Origin: Legionella anisa
GTDB lineage: Bacteria > Pseudomonadota > Gammaproteobacteria > Legionellales > Legionellaceae
Assembly: GCF_001467525.1 (NCBI RefSeq)
Contig: NZ_LNXS01000037.1
Coordinates: 32,906 to 96,905 of the forward strand
Direction: 5' to 3'
Length of the DNA: 64,000 nt
Shown one piece after another: positions 1 to 8,412 of the stretch; position 1 is the first letter of the stretch; each line of letters begins with the position of its first letter. The position numbers were made by a program, and so were the translations under genes. The notes under the pieces are model-generated. The model searched no databases and had not been told where the DNA came from. It saw only the letters and a list, made by a program, of their open reading frames with translations.

Positions 1-413
1 AGACTCCCAGCAAGCAATTTATCTTGTAAGTGGCTCATCTGTTGTTCTTTCTCGGGTAAAATTCCCGTTAAGACAATAGGTAAAACCTGTCCGTCATTAA
101 CCATTAATCCCTGTCCGCCAACATAAGGTGCGAGTGCTTTAATTTCAGGGATCGTTTGGATTTCTTTAGCCACTTCAGGCCAATTACTCAGTCGTTCATT
201 GGGCCCGGAAACCGTAATTTCAGGAGCCATCCCAAAAAACCGATTATGGATTTGCTGGTCAAATCCATTCATTACCGATAAGACCGTAATAAGAACCATC
301 ACGCCTAAGCCTATACCTAACATCGAGCTTAACGAAATAAAGGAAACAAAATGATTCTTCTTTCTGGAACGCGTATAGCGCAACCCCATAAAAAGGGCTA
401 ATGGTTTATACAT
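1..413 (-). CDS. lolC: LolC/LolE-type lipoprotein-releasing ABC permease, N-terminal part (runs off the window)
   Basis: Reading leftwards from an ATG at 413, about 137 codons stay open to the window edge. The product starts MYKPLALFMGLRYTRSRKK and continues with one hydrophobic helix (about residues 24-48). It ends that helix with the SVMNGFDQQI-type segment typical of LolC/LolE in the FtsX/MacB permease family. The next part, with ITVSGPNERL and a conserved GGQGLM-like motif, is the start of the large periplasmic domain. The family works with the LolD ATPase to extract lipoproteins from the inner membrane and pass them to LolA. Only the N-terminal third is visible, so LolC and LolE cannot be separated with certainty. 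Confidence 0.85.
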   Translation of the reverse strand, partial: MYKPLALFMGLRYTRSRKKNHFVSFISLSSMLGIGLGVMVLITVLSVMNGFDQQIHNRFFGMAPEITVSGPNERLSNWPEVAKEIQTIPEIKALAPYVGGQGLMVNDGQVLPIVLTGILPEKEQQMSHLQDKLLAGS

Positions 414-634
414 ATTTGCTTTGATTTTTGGTTAAAGCCTTATTGTAGTGAAAAAATCATCCAAGAGATATACCTTATACCTAGTTCGACTCATTTATAT
501 TGTCTCATCAGATAACCCACATATATTAACGTAGATTATTGTTTTATCGTCACTAATTTTACAAATTGTAAATTTAAATTATTTAAAGTAACATGTTTTA
601 ACAATCAAACCATTGACTTTACAGAAGGACGATT

Positions 635-2164
635 ATGGCCACATCGCAAGTAGAAGCGAAAAAAATCATCTTCAGTGATAAGATTATTGCTTTGGTCAAT
701 AAGCCAGATGTTCATTTTGATGAAATAGATGCATTAGTTAGTGAAGAACTTGCGGTAGTCCCCGGGGGCGACGCACTTGACCAGTTAACTGATTTCATTC
801 ATCTCGTTTCCTTCACTAAAGCAAAACACTTTTCTCATCCTGTCTTGGCCTTGCAGGTGTTTCTCAATGAAAATACAAGCCAGGAAACACGCAGAGCTCT
901 GATTAAAGCAATTAGGATGGCACCTGCACGCGATGATAAAATTTATGAGCTCATTTGTCTTTTGGCCCAAAAAGAAAAGCTTGCTCGATATACGCAAATA
1001 ACTCATGTTACTCCGCTTCCATTAACTATAGGTGAAGGTGACCTGAGACATACGGAAGAATATAGTGATTGGTATTTAATTTTTGATCTATTTGGACTCT
1101 GTAAAAGCCTGCCTTCTGAATTAACTCCTTTAATGACAGAATTGTTAACCACAGCGACCCCCTCAGTGGAAGACCTGCGAACACTGGAACAATTTCTTAA
1201 ATTCATAGACAGGCTCGATCTTTTACGAAAAGATATAATAGAAGCAATGCTGCCTCAATTAAGATATAAAAGCAGTATAGAAAAACTCCAATCGTTGCTG
1301 GGCTATTTACAAAGTAATGATTTGCTGCACCCCAGTATTTTAAAACACACTCTGCCCTTATTACATCGTTTAGACGCACTTAAAATTTTTTTCAATGCCT
1401 ACCTGCGCGAACTACAATCTGTCGAGTCATGCCAAGAAACATTAGAAATACTCAATCCCTTTTGCCAACTTTCTCTGCCTGAGAAGGGAAGTTATGATGA
1501 TGTAGTACCAACCAATACCCCGTTACATCAAGCCATTATTGAACGCAACCTTTTTAATCTGAAACATGCATTGAGCTTGGCAAACTCGAAACTTCTCTTA
1601 GCAACTTCTTATGACAATACAGCCCTGCTCTTAGCCTGCAAACTGGCTGATAAAGAAGCTGCAAAGCATATTTTGGAAAAAATGCGCGAACTAAAGTGTG
1701 ATGTAAATTACAGTGACCATCATGGGATGACTGCGCTTCATTGGGCGAGATTTTATCATTTTGATGATTTAAGTAGGGAACTTATTGAAGCAGGTGCTCA
1801 TGAAGAATTAAAAGCAACAAACGGTAAAAACTGTACCTACTTCGCAAAACATCAATTTACGCTTGCTGATTTTAAAATAGAAGGTCGTGAAATTGTCGAG
1901 GATTTCTTTAAATTAAAAAATTGTGCCTTGACTGACATTGCCTTTCATGCAGATAAAATTGCCTTAAATTTAAAATTAACCACCTCAAAAGAAATCTTGG
2001 ATTTGTATCAAAAAGATGAAATGGCGCAGATTCGCTCATCCAATCGTTTCCTCTTATTTTTTAAAGCTTTTCGTACCCGATTCGTTGAATGGTTAGGGAA
2101 ACAAAGAGAACTGGATTATCAATCCAGCTCGCCATCTGCTGAACAAAGAGTGGTTCCCAGCTAA
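635..2164 (+). CDS. Ankyrin-repeat protein, candidate Dot/Icm effector
   Basis: This is a 509-residue soluble protein without a signal peptide or membrane helix. Residues 1-280 are helical and I do not recognise them. Residues about 294-400 hold two to three ankyrin repeats, with the signatures TPLHQAI and TALHWARFYH and a DVNYSD-type loop. The C-terminal 70 residues end in a polar, serine-rich tail. The gene stands alone: lolC diverges on its left and a small transporter follows. An AGAAGGA ribosome site lies 8 bases before the ATG. Intracellular Legionella often use ankyrin proteins as translocated effectors, so an effector role is an inference from family type. I could not assign it to a named Ank/LegA protein. 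Confidence 0.8.
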   Translation: MATSQVEAKKIIFSDKIIALVNKPDVHFDEIDALVSEELAVVPGGDALDQLTDFIHLVSFTKAKHFSHPVLALQVFLNENTSQETRRALIKAIRMAPARDDKIYELICLLAQKEKLARYTQITHVTPLPLTIGEGDLRHTEEYSDWYLIFDLFGLCKSLPSELTPLMTELLTTATPSVEDLRTLEQFLKFIDRLDLLRKDIIEAMLPQLRYKSSIEKLQSLLGYLQSNDLLHPSILKHTLPLLHRLDALKIFFNAYLRELQSVESCQETLEILNPFCQLSLPEKGSYDDVVPTNTPLHQAIIERNLFNLKHALSLANSKLLLATSYDNTALLLACKLADKEAAKHILEKMRELKCDVNYSDHHGMTALHWARFYHFDDLSRELIEAGAHEELKATNGKNCTYFAKHQFTLADFKIEGREIVEDFFKLKNCALTDIAFHADKIALNLKLTTSKEILDLYQKDEMAQIRSSNRFLLFFKAFRTRFVEWLGKQRELDYQSSSPSAEQRVVPS

Positions 2165-2222
2165 GTGCACATATGATACCTAGGTGAAGAATACCTGTCT
2201 CGTGATCACATTTCTGCCAATC

Positions 2223-2245
2223 GCGAACAAACCGCGGGACGTCGG
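2223..2245 (+). repeat. Short copy of a dispersed GC-rich motif (family D)
   Basis: The stretch GCGAACAAACCGCGGGACGT stands out in AT-rich sequence. Related copies lie at about 49509-49530, 51757-51830 (inverted) and 52043-52130. Compared with the 52 kb copy, this one seems to lack the bases between GCGAACAAA and CCGCGGG. The rest of 2165-2368 shows nothing further. Confidence 0.45.
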
Positions 2246-2368
2246 AATAGAGTTAGACTGGCTTTTTTCAGCAAAGAATCAATAAAGAACACTCAGTACA
2301 GTATTTTTTTAATAAACTAGCGGTTATCCTATGTAACCAATATGTAAAACCTGCTATCAGGTAAGGTA

Positions 2369-2794
2369 ATGTGTATGAATCCTAGCTCTTGGTATTATCC
2401 CTCACTCATTGCTTTGTGTCTTTATGGTGCCTGGGGCTATTGGGGCACACGGGCATCAAGTTTCATTAATCCCCTGTCCATCACTTTTTATTCAAGCATA
2501 GGTGTATTAATTTCTGGCATCATCGCTTTGGTACTGCTTGATTTCAAACTGGATCTTTGCCCTAAAGGCAGTGCGTACGGACTATTGAACGGCTTAGCAA
2601 GCGGGATTGCCTGTATTTTTTTTATTGCCGCGCTTCGTAACGGACCTACAATGCCTGTGGTGCTCGTCACATCGATGTATCCTATGATTACGCTATTATT
2701 GTGTGTTGTGTTTCTGAAACAGGGACTAACATTCAAACATGGATTGGGTATGGTCTTTGCAATTCTTGCTTTAATCTTATTTGCTACAGAATGA
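2369..2794 (+). CDS. Single-domain EamA/DMT-superfamily membrane protein
   Basis: The 141-residue product has four or five hydrophobic helices: about 8-28, 35-60, 68-88, 95-115 and 120-140. It carries the EamA-type pattern of a small residue-rich first helix (YGAWGYWG) and a helix-4 segment PVVLVTSMYPMITLLL. Full EamA exporters carry two such halves in about 300 residues, so this is a half-size protein that would have to dimerise, as EmrE-like or bacterial YnfA-size transporters do. The start is ATG 2369 or the in-frame ATG at 2375; a GGTAAGG stretch lies just upstream. The substrate is unknown. The gene ends 8 bases before the tRNA-Leu gene on the other strand. Confidence 0.75.
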   Translation: MCMNPSSWYYPSLIALCLYGAWGYWGTRASSFINPLSITFYSSIGVLISGIIALVLLDFKLDLCPKGSAYGLLNGLASGIACIFFIAALRNGPTMPVVLVTSMYPMITLLLCVVFLKQGLTFKHGLGMVFAILALILFATE

Positions 2795-2801
2795 ATGTGA
2801 T

Positions 2802-2888
2802 TGGTGCCCAGGGCCGGAATCGAACCGGCATGGTGTTACCACCGAGGGATTTTAAGTCCCTTGCGTCTACCTGTTTCGCCACCTGGGC
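2802..2888 (-). tRNA. tRNA-Leu(TAA)
   Basis: An 87-nt class II tRNA with acceptor GCCCAGG/CCTGGGC, discriminator A and an encoded CCA. The anticodon loop CTTAAAA gives anticodon TAA. It has a long variable arm and the T loop TTCGATT. It is the last of three tRNAs downstream of pgsA, in the same order as E. coli pgsA-glyW-cysT-leuZ. Confidence 0.97.
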
Positions 2889-2897
2889 AATCGATTA

Positions 2898-2971
2898 TGG
2901 AGGCTGAGGCCGGAATCGAACCGGCGTACACGGCTTTGCAGGCCGCTGCATGACCACTCTGCCACACAGCC
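2898..2971 (-). tRNA. tRNA-Cys(GCA)
   Basis: A 74-nt tRNA with anticodon loop CTGCAAA (anticodon GCA), T arm GCCGG/CCGGC, discriminator U and an encoded CCA. The acceptor stem GGCTGTG/CTCAGCC pairs except for one U-U opposition at positions 6:67. It lies 9 bases from tRNA-Leu, so the two are probably cut from one transcript. Confidence 0.96.
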
Positions 2972-3002
2972 CCAATTAATACTTCTATATCTTCCTAGCT
3001 CT

Positions 3003-3030
3003 AAAAAAAAAAGCGACTTTTTGTCGCTTT
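3003..3030 (-). terminator. Rho-independent terminator between tRNA-Gly and tRNA-Cys
   Basis: Read on the minus strand, an 8-bp stem (AAAGCGAC/GTCGCTTT, loop of five A) is followed by eight or more T. This is a standard intrinsic terminator just behind tRNA-Gly. It implies that tRNA-Cys/Leu get only read-through or have their own promoter. Confidence 0.75.
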
Positions 3031-3034
3031 AATT

Positions 3035-3110
<76 letters not shown>

Positions 3111-3162
3111 GTCTCTACGGGGTGTGATTCTACCGAAATTTAACACCCTGTCAATAATAAAA

Positions 3163-3726
3163 TTAATTTTTTTTCGTTAATTCTGGCCAAGCAATTGCCA
3201 GGTAAATAATCATCGACCAAATCGTTAAAATTGCGGCCACATAAAGTAAGACAAAACCAAAAATACCGCCCCAAGTATCCTCCGGATTAAACGCAAGCAA
3301 TAAAAATAAAGCAATCATTTGCAAAAACGTTTTTATCTTACCCACATAGCCTACGGTAACACTCGCCCTTCTGCCAATTTCAGCCATCCACTCCCGTAAT
3401 GCTGAAATAACAATTTCGCGTCCAACAATAACCATAGCAGGAATAGTAATGTAGTTAATTTCCTTAGCTCCTACCAATAACAGTAAACTGGTAGAAACCA
3501 ATAACTTATCTGCAACCGGATCAAGAAAAGCACCAAAAGGAGACATCATCTTGAGTTTACGCGCCAAATAGCCATCTAACCAATCAGTAAAACTTGCTGC
3601 AGCAAAAATACTGGCTGCTAACATATGCGCAAATGAAAGCGGCAAATAAAAGACAATAACAAATACTGGAATGAGCATAATCCGCAGTAATGTTAATAAA
3701 TTCGGCAAACTGGTTAATGTACTCAA
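3163..3726 (-). CDS. pgsA: CDP-diacylglycerol-glycerol-3-phosphate 3-phosphatidyltransferase
   Basis: PgsA makes phosphatidylglycerol phosphate, the committed step to phosphatidylglycerol and cardiolipin, in the inner membrane. The CDP-alcohol phosphotransferase signature is visible as DWLDGYLARK...GAFLDPVADK, with the D-x2-DG-x2-AR-x8-G-x3-D-x3-D residues in place. Four to five helices follow. The reading frame is open to an ATG at 3834, but that adds 36 polar residues. A TTG at 3726 sits 9 bases behind AGGGAG and gives a 187-residue protein starting MSTLTSLPNLLTLLR, the usual PgsA start and length, so I chose it. Three tRNA genes follow, as in E. coli. Confidence 0.93.
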   Translation of the reverse strand: MSTLTSLPNLLTLLRIMLIPVFVIVFYLPLSFAHMLAASIFAAASFTDWLDGYLARKLKMMSPFGAFLDPVADKLLVSTSLLLLVGAKEINYITIPAMVIVGREIVISALREWMAEIGRRASVTVGYVGKIKTFLQMIALFLLLAFNPEDTWGGIFGFVLLYVAAILTIWSMIIYLAIAWPELTKKN

Positions 3727-3856
3727 CGCTTGATACTCCCTATACATATGTCTAAATAAAGCAACCCCCATCCTATGAAGTAAGCCCAAAAAATTAAACC
3801 TAGCCTGAATGAGCGAAACTGAGTCCTGCTGCAATTAAGTTAAGTGTACGTAAAGT

Positions 3857-3939
3857 ATCATCCCGCGCAGGGGAATCCAACTCTAAATCGAAGACCAAAG
3901 TTAATTTAGAAAATGGATTCCCGCCTATGCGGGAATGAC
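3857..3939. repeat. Dispersed inverted repeat (ATTCCCGC...GCGGGAAT type)
   Basis: A perfect 8-bp hairpin ATTCCCGC/GCGGGAAT with loop CTAT lies at 3917-3936. A related, decayed arm (ATCCCGCGCAGGGGAAT) lies at about 3859-3876. Together they bracket about 40 bases. A similar GTCATCCTGC...GCAGGAATGAC hairpin occurs at 40151-40175, so the element is dispersed. It lies between pgsA and the HAD gene. Confidence 0.55.
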
Positions 3940-4052
3940 AAAGTTCCTTAACTGTGCCCCTCCATCCCTACTCGATGGGAGAGAAAACTTTTTTTATTTA
4001 ATAGTTGTACCGATTCATCGTCACGCAAACTACAGAAAAGCTACGCAAGCAG

Positions 4053-4718
4053 TTAACTACTCTTCGCTAAATTTAAAAAATCTGCGATTTGCTTATAATC
4101 ATCAAATACTACGATCGCACCAGCAGCTTTAAGGGCTGCCTCTTCTTGTTGATGATAAATATCTATTCCTACCGCAGTAACTTGAGCACTTTTTGCCATT
4201 TCCATATCGGTTAGTGAATCACCTATCATTAAAGTTGTAGCAGCAGTTCCTCCATATTCCTCAATAATTTCTTCCAACATCTGCGGATAAGGTTTTGCAG
4301 GAACTTGTCCCGCAGAACGAGTTACTTTAAACAGTGTATCCAGACCCGTAGCCTGCAAGGCACGTACCAAGGATTGATGTCCTTTGTTGGTCGCAATTGC
4401 CAGGTTTATCTTAGCTTCGTGCAATTGATAGATCAGTTCACGCACGCCAGGCATCAAACATACATCCGATGAACGAGAGTTCAAAGCCAACTGTACAGCT
4501 TGTAATAATTGCTGATGTTGTGTTGCTGCCAAATGAGGATAGGTTTTCCTCAAAGCCTGTACTAAACCCAAATCAACATATTTTCTCGCTTGTTGGGGAT
4601 CAAAATCACCAAATCCCAGCAGATTCGCTTCTGTAGCAACTACATGTAAAATTATTCCTAAAGTATCCGCAATAGTACCTTCCCAGTCAAATACTACCAA
4701 ATCATATGGATTGCTCAT
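4053..4718 (-). CDS. HAD-superfamily phosphatase (Gph-like) with altered motif I
   Basis: A 221-residue HAD subfamily IA hydrolase. Motif I is FDWEGTIADT near residue 10, motif II is ATNKGH near 112, and motifs III/IV are AKPYPQML and MIGDSLTDMEMA. A helical cap follows motif I. Phosphoglycolate phosphatases and related small phosphatases have this plan. The second motif I aspartate (DxD, the general acid/base) is a glutamate here, which is uncommon and could change the rate or substrate. The gene overlaps the end of rluC by 17 bases, so the two are translationally coupled, as in other gammaproteobacteria where a HAD hydrolase follows rluC. Confidence 0.85.
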   Translation of the reverse strand: MSNPYDLVVFDWEGTIADTLGIILHVVATEANLLGFGDFDPQQARKYVDLGLVQALRKTYPHLAATQHQQLLQAVQLALNSRSSDVCLMPGVRELIYQLHEAKINLAIATNKGHQSLVRALQATGLDTLFKVTRSAGQVPAKPYPQMLEEIIEEYGGTAATTLMIGDSLTDMEMAKSAQVTAVGIDIYHQQEEAALKAAGAIVVFDDYKQIADFLNLAKSS

Positions 4719-5658
4719 TGCTCACTACGCTCCTCGCACGCAATTGTTTTAGTGCAGTAGAAAAATGGTTATCTGCATCAGCTTGAAACAAATGCTTTGT
4801 ACCATTCAATTCAAATTGAATGGATCGTGCATGTAAAAAAAGACGATGATGCTGATTATCTATCCCTTCGATTTCTCCTGCAAGTGCCCCATATTTTTTA
4901 TCTCCGACAATAACATGTCCTAAATGAGCACTGTGCACACGAATTTGGTGCGTACGCCCCGTTTTGGGACTGGCTTCAACCCAACATGCCTGTTGATAAT
5001 TTTCAAGAAGCTTAAATTTTGTTTCAGAATCTTTTCCTTCTTCTTTAACCGATACAATACGCTCACCTGATTTTAAAGTATTTTTTTCAAGTGCAGCACG
5101 AACAATCACTTGTTTTTTATTTTCCCAACGATGTGTTAGTAATGCCCAATAAGTTTTTTGCACCTCACGTGACTCAAGCAGCGCATGCATTGCCCTGAGA
5201 GTACTTCTTTTTTTGGCTAACAAAAGGCACCCGGAAGTTTCCTTATCAAGACGATGAATTAATTCCAAATAATGCAAATCATCTCTCGTTTTTCTCAACG
5301 CTTCGATTACACCAAGACTCAAACCACTACCTCCATGAACGGCGATACCTGCTGGCTTGTTAATTACCAAAAAACATGAATCTTCAAAGATGATGCTTTC
5401 CTTCAGTCGTTTTGCCAAGGCATCACCGACAAATACTTCTTTTGATGCCGACAGGCGAATTGGAGGAATACGAACACTGTCTCCAGCATGCAATCTTGAA
5501 CTGACTTGCGCTCTTTTTTTGTTAACCCGCACTTCTCCGCCACGGATTATCCTATAGATATGGCTTTTGGGAACACCTTTTAAAATACGAATCAAGTAAT
5601 TATCCAGACGTTGTCCTTCTTCTTCATTACTGATTTCTTTATAACTTACTTCACTCAT
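4702..5658 (-). CDS. rluC: 23S rRNA pseudouridine synthase RluC
   Basis: RluC isomerises uridines 955, 2504 and 2580 of 23S rRNA in E. coli. The N-terminal S4 RNA-binding domain (about residues 10-75) contains GQRLDNYLIRILKGVPKSHI and RGGEVRVNKKR. The RluA-family catalytic domain has HRLDKETSG, with the catalytic aspartate, and GRTHQIRVHSAH. I chose ATG 5658 (318 residues). The frame also runs back to ATG 5727, but that start would leave no leader below the TATAAT box at 5736-5741. The gene diverges from rne across a long leader, the same arrangement as in E. coli. A HAD phosphatase overlaps its end. Confidence 0.93.
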   Translation of the reverse strand: MSEVSYKEISNEEEGQRLDNYLIRILKGVPKSHIYRIIRGGEVRVNKKRAQVSSRLHAGDSVRIPPIRLSASKEVFVGDALAKRLKESIIFEDSCFLVINKPAGIAVHGGSGLSLGVIEALRKTRDDLHYLELIHRLDKETSGCLLLAKKRSTLRAMHALLESREVQKTYWALLTHRWENKKQVIVRAALEKNTLKSGERIVSVKEEGKDSETKFKLLENYQQACWVEASPKTGRTHQIRVHSAHLGHVIVGDKKYGALAGEIEGIDNQHHRLFLHARSIQFELNGTKHLFQADADNHFSTALKQLRARSVVSNEQSI

Positions 5659-5735
5659 TGTCAATAAACCTGTTTGCTGGGCGTGATTTTTTTGATATGA
5701 TCGCCTGTAGCGTGGGAAAATTTCCATGCAACCGA

Positions 5736-5741
5736 ATTATA
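5736..5741 (-). promoter_or_regulatory. Probable -10 box of the rluC promoter
   Basis: On the minus strand a perfect TATAAT lies 77 bases before the chosen rluC ATG. No good -35 box is seen at 16-18 bases. An imperfect palindrome (TGACTA, ACTTTAAAGT, TAGTCA) at 5762-5792 lies just upstream and could be an operator for rluC, rne or both. Confidence 0.45.
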
Positions 5742-6456
5742 ACGCATTTAAATAAAAAGCGTGACTATTTACTTTAAAGTATACGCTAGTCATTGAGGAA
5801 ATGGGGTTTTAACCCAACCTAAATGAATAAGTACGTGTTAAATAAAAAAATAGCGCTTCCATTTAAGCCTAAAGATATAAGGAAGCGACCCAATGCCAGA
5901 GATAAATTGAGCATATTTTTGACAGAAACCTACGCATGCCAGACATGCTTTATACCGATTATGAATTACTTCAGGGTTTTCGCACGCCTTTGGCTTCATA
6001 TTTCAACTCGTTTGATTTGTAATCAGTATATTTCACAGTGTGCACCTCTCATTGAAAAGGGAACATGCGTAAAGTCTGTATATATGGCTATGGGTTCGCC
6101 TAAAGATCACATCGCTTATTGTTCAATTCCAGATTCTACTGACCTATTACCTAATTGCGCTGAAGCACCCGGGGTTCCAAACATTGCAACAAAGCATACT
6201 GATGTGTGCAACGTAGCACGAAAAATCCCGACGTCAGCCAAAAGTGTAGAAATGCCAGTAAATCTTAGGACCTGTTTACAATTTGCTAGATTGAGTCGCA
6301 AAGCTTTGATTTTCGAACACTGAAGCAGCAACCCAGAAAATCAATACATTCCGACTCAAGATAGTAGAGTTGTAAGCAGGTCCAATTGAACCTCTAAGGT
6401 ATTGAGCCTTATACTATCTCAACTTAAATGACTGCGCCCTAATTATGGGGTATTAG
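5742..6456 (+). promoter_or_regulatory. Long rluC-rne spacer, likely rne 5' leader
   Basis: This 715-base stretch holds no convincing gene. An open frame at 5823-6323 has cysteine-rich, low-complexity composition and no family signature. In E. coli, rne diverges from rluC with a 361-nt leader through which RNase E controls its own mRNA, and the gene order here is the same. Inverted repeats can be seen: GCGCTTCC...GGAAGCG near 5855-5888, and a long imperfect hairpin at 6268-6383. The transcription start was not identified. Confidence 0.6.
6268..6383 (+). promoter_or_regulatory. Long imperfect stem-loop in the rne leader
   Basis: Arm 6268-6298 begins GGACCTGTTTACAA and ends TTGAGTCG. Arm 6352-6383 begins CGACTCAA and ends TTGTAAGCAGGTCC. 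They pair over a 14-bp base with one G-U pair, a bulged middle and an 8-bp top. The loop is 53 nt and contains the palindrome CAAAGCTTTG. Part of the second arm (AGATAGTA, about 6359-6366) can instead pair with TACTATCT at about 6412-6419, so two mutually exclusive folds exist close to the start codon. Confidence 0.6.
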
Positions 6457-8400
6457 ATGGAAAAAATGTTAATCAATGCAATACAAACTGAAGAAGTTCG
6501 TGTTGCACTCGTGAAAGACCGGTATTTGTTTGACCTGGATATTGAATGTCCTGGTGAAGTGAAAAAAAAGGGGAATATCTATAAAGCAACTGTTACTAGA
6601 CGAGAACCGAGCCTCGATGCTGTTTTTGTAGAGTACGGTTCTAAACGTCAAGGCTTCTTGCCTCTTAAAGAAATCGCACCTGAATATCTAAGCAAAAATC
6701 TTGAAGAATTTGGTGATGAAAAACCACCAATTACTTCGCTAATCCGTGAAGGCCAGGAATTACTGGTCCAAGTAGACAAAGAAGAACGCGGCAGCAAAGG
6801 TGCTGCGCTGACTACCTACATTACTTTAGCAGGTTGCTATCTGGTTCTGATGCCTAATAATCCTCGTTCTGGCGGGATATCACGACGTATTGAAGGAGAC
6901 GAACGTGATGAACTGCGTGAAACACTCAATGCACTGACTTTGCCCGAAGATATGGGACTTATTATCCGCACAGCCGGTGTAGGTAAAAGCCAAGAAGAGT
7001 TGCAAGATGACCTGGATATGCTGTGCAATCAATGGCAATCAATCAAACAAGCTTATAATACAGAACTTGCTCCCTGTTTGATTCATCAAGAGGGTGATGT
7101 CATCATTCGCTCTATTCGCGATAACTTACGCAAGTCAATCAGCGAAATCATTATTGACGATCAAATTTCTTACATCAAAGCCAAACAATACATTGAGCGA
7201 GTAAAACCTGAATTTTTACCTAATCTGAAGCTCTATAACAGCAGCATCCCCTTGTTTAACTTTTATCAAATTGAAAGCCAAATAGAGACTGCATTTCAAC
7301 GACAAGTGATGTTGCCTTCTGGTGGTGCTTTGGTAATCGACAGAACCGAGGCTCTGGTGTCAATTGATGTCAATTCAGCTAAAGCAACTAGCGGGTCAGA
7401 TATTGAAGCAACAGCCTTCAATACCAATATCGAAGCAGCTGACGAAATTGCACGTCAGTTACGTTTACGTGATTTGGGTGGTTTGGTCGTCATCGATTTT
7501 ATCGATATGAGCTCCAGTAAGAATCAACGTGATGTAGAAAATCGCTTGAAAGAAGCATTGCAGGCAGATAGAGCGCGTATCCAAATTGGACGTATCTCGC
7601 GTTTTGGTCTTTTGGAAATGTCTCGTCAACGTCTCAGATTATCATTGGGTGAAAGTGCTCAGGAAGTTTGCCCTCGTTGTGAAGGACGTGGGACTGTACG
7701 TAATATTCAGTCTCATGGGCTGGCAATTACGCGTCTTATTGAAGAAGAAGCATTAAAGGAAAAGACCGCTGAAATACAAGTACAACTTCCTGCGGAAATG
7801 GCGACCTTTATCATCAATGAAAAACGCAGTTTCATTAGAGACATTGAAAAAAGACATGGCGTCTCAGTGATGATTATTGCTAATCCCTACATGCACTTAC
7901 CTCAGTATTCCATCACACGCCTTAAAGAAGATAACGTAGGTAAATCTAAAAAACCCAGCTACACTTTAATCCAACAACCTGAATTACAGGTTTCCAGTAG
8001 CGAGGCTGAAGCTTCTTTACGTGATGAACCCGCGGTCAAATCCTTTGCAGAACATCCACCTGCAAAAAGTGCCCAAGCCAGTTTTATCAAACGTTTATGG
8101 TCCAGTTTATTTGGAGGCGGGCATACAGACTCTTTAAGTCCGGCACCACAAAGCCAATCTAAAAGAGTGCATGGCCGTAATCAGCCTCAGGCAAAAACCT
8201 CCAAAGGTTCTGGGGACAGAAGACCACAAAACCGGCGACGCCGGCCCAGTGGTAATCAACAACAACGAACCAGTACAAGTACGAGTCACGCTTCAGGTCA
8301 GAATCGTAGAAAAGGAAATCAGCAACAAGGAAATGTCAAATCCTCGGTTGCTAATAAAGGGGAAGGCAATAAAAAAAGAGAACCTGCAATAAAAGAATAA
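6457..8400 (+). CDS. rne: Ribonuclease E (Rne/Rng family), short form
   Basis: Single-strand-specific endoribonuclease for mRNA decay and for rRNA/tRNA processing. The S1 domain is at about residues 36-125. The catalytic aspartates D304 (VSIDVNS) and D347 (VVIDFIDM) match E. coli D303/D346. The zinc-link CPRCEGRG is at 405-412. After about residue 500 the protein becomes a basic, Q/N/R-rich tail with RRPQNRRRRPSGN. With 647 residues against 1061 in E. coli, it lacks most of the degradosome scaffold; the short basic tail may bind RNA. The start is ATG 6457 (GGGG 8 bases upstream) or the in-frame ATG three codons later. A structured leader precedes it. Confidence 0.95.
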   Translation: MEKMLINAIQTEEVRVALVKDRYLFDLDIECPGEVKKKGNIYKATVTRREPSLDAVFVEYGSKRQGFLPLKEIAPEYLSKNLEEFGDEKPPITSLIREGQELLVQVDKEERGSKGAALTTYITLAGCYLVLMPNNPRSGGISRRIEGDERDELRETLNALTLPEDMGLIIRTAGVGKSQEELQDDLDMLCNQWQSIKQAYNTELAPCLIHQEGDVIIRSIRDNLRKSISEIIIDDQISYIKAKQYIERVKPEFLPNLKLYNSSIPLFNFYQIESQIETAFQRQVMLPSGGALVIDRTEALVSIDVNSAKATSGSDIEATAFNTNIEAADEIARQLRLRDLGGLVVIDFIDMSSSKNQRDVENRLKEALQADRARIQIGRISRFGLLEMSRQRLRLSLGESAQEVCPRCEGRGTVRNIQSHGLAITRLIEEEALKEKTAEIQVQLPAEMATFIINEKRSFIRDIEKRHGVSVMIIANPYMHLPQYSITRLKEDNVGKSKKPSYTLIQQPELQVSSSEAEASLRDEPAVKSFAEHPPAKSAQASFIKRLWSSLFGGGHTDSLSPAPQSQSKRVHGRNQPQAKTSKGSGDRRPQNRRRRPSGNQQQRTSTSTSHASGQNRRKGNQQQGNVKSSVANKGEGNKKREPAIKE

Positions 8401-8412
8401 AGTTGAACGAAT

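Noticed and set aside
3163..3834. Longer pgsA start at ATG 3834
   Set aside because: Adds 36 polar residues that the family lacks; TTG 3726 has a good ribosome site and the usual length.
5823..6323. Open frame of 166 codons upstream of rne
   Set aside because: No family signature, odd cysteine/proline composition, no ribosome site of note, and it overlaps strong RNA hairpins; better explained as the rne leader.
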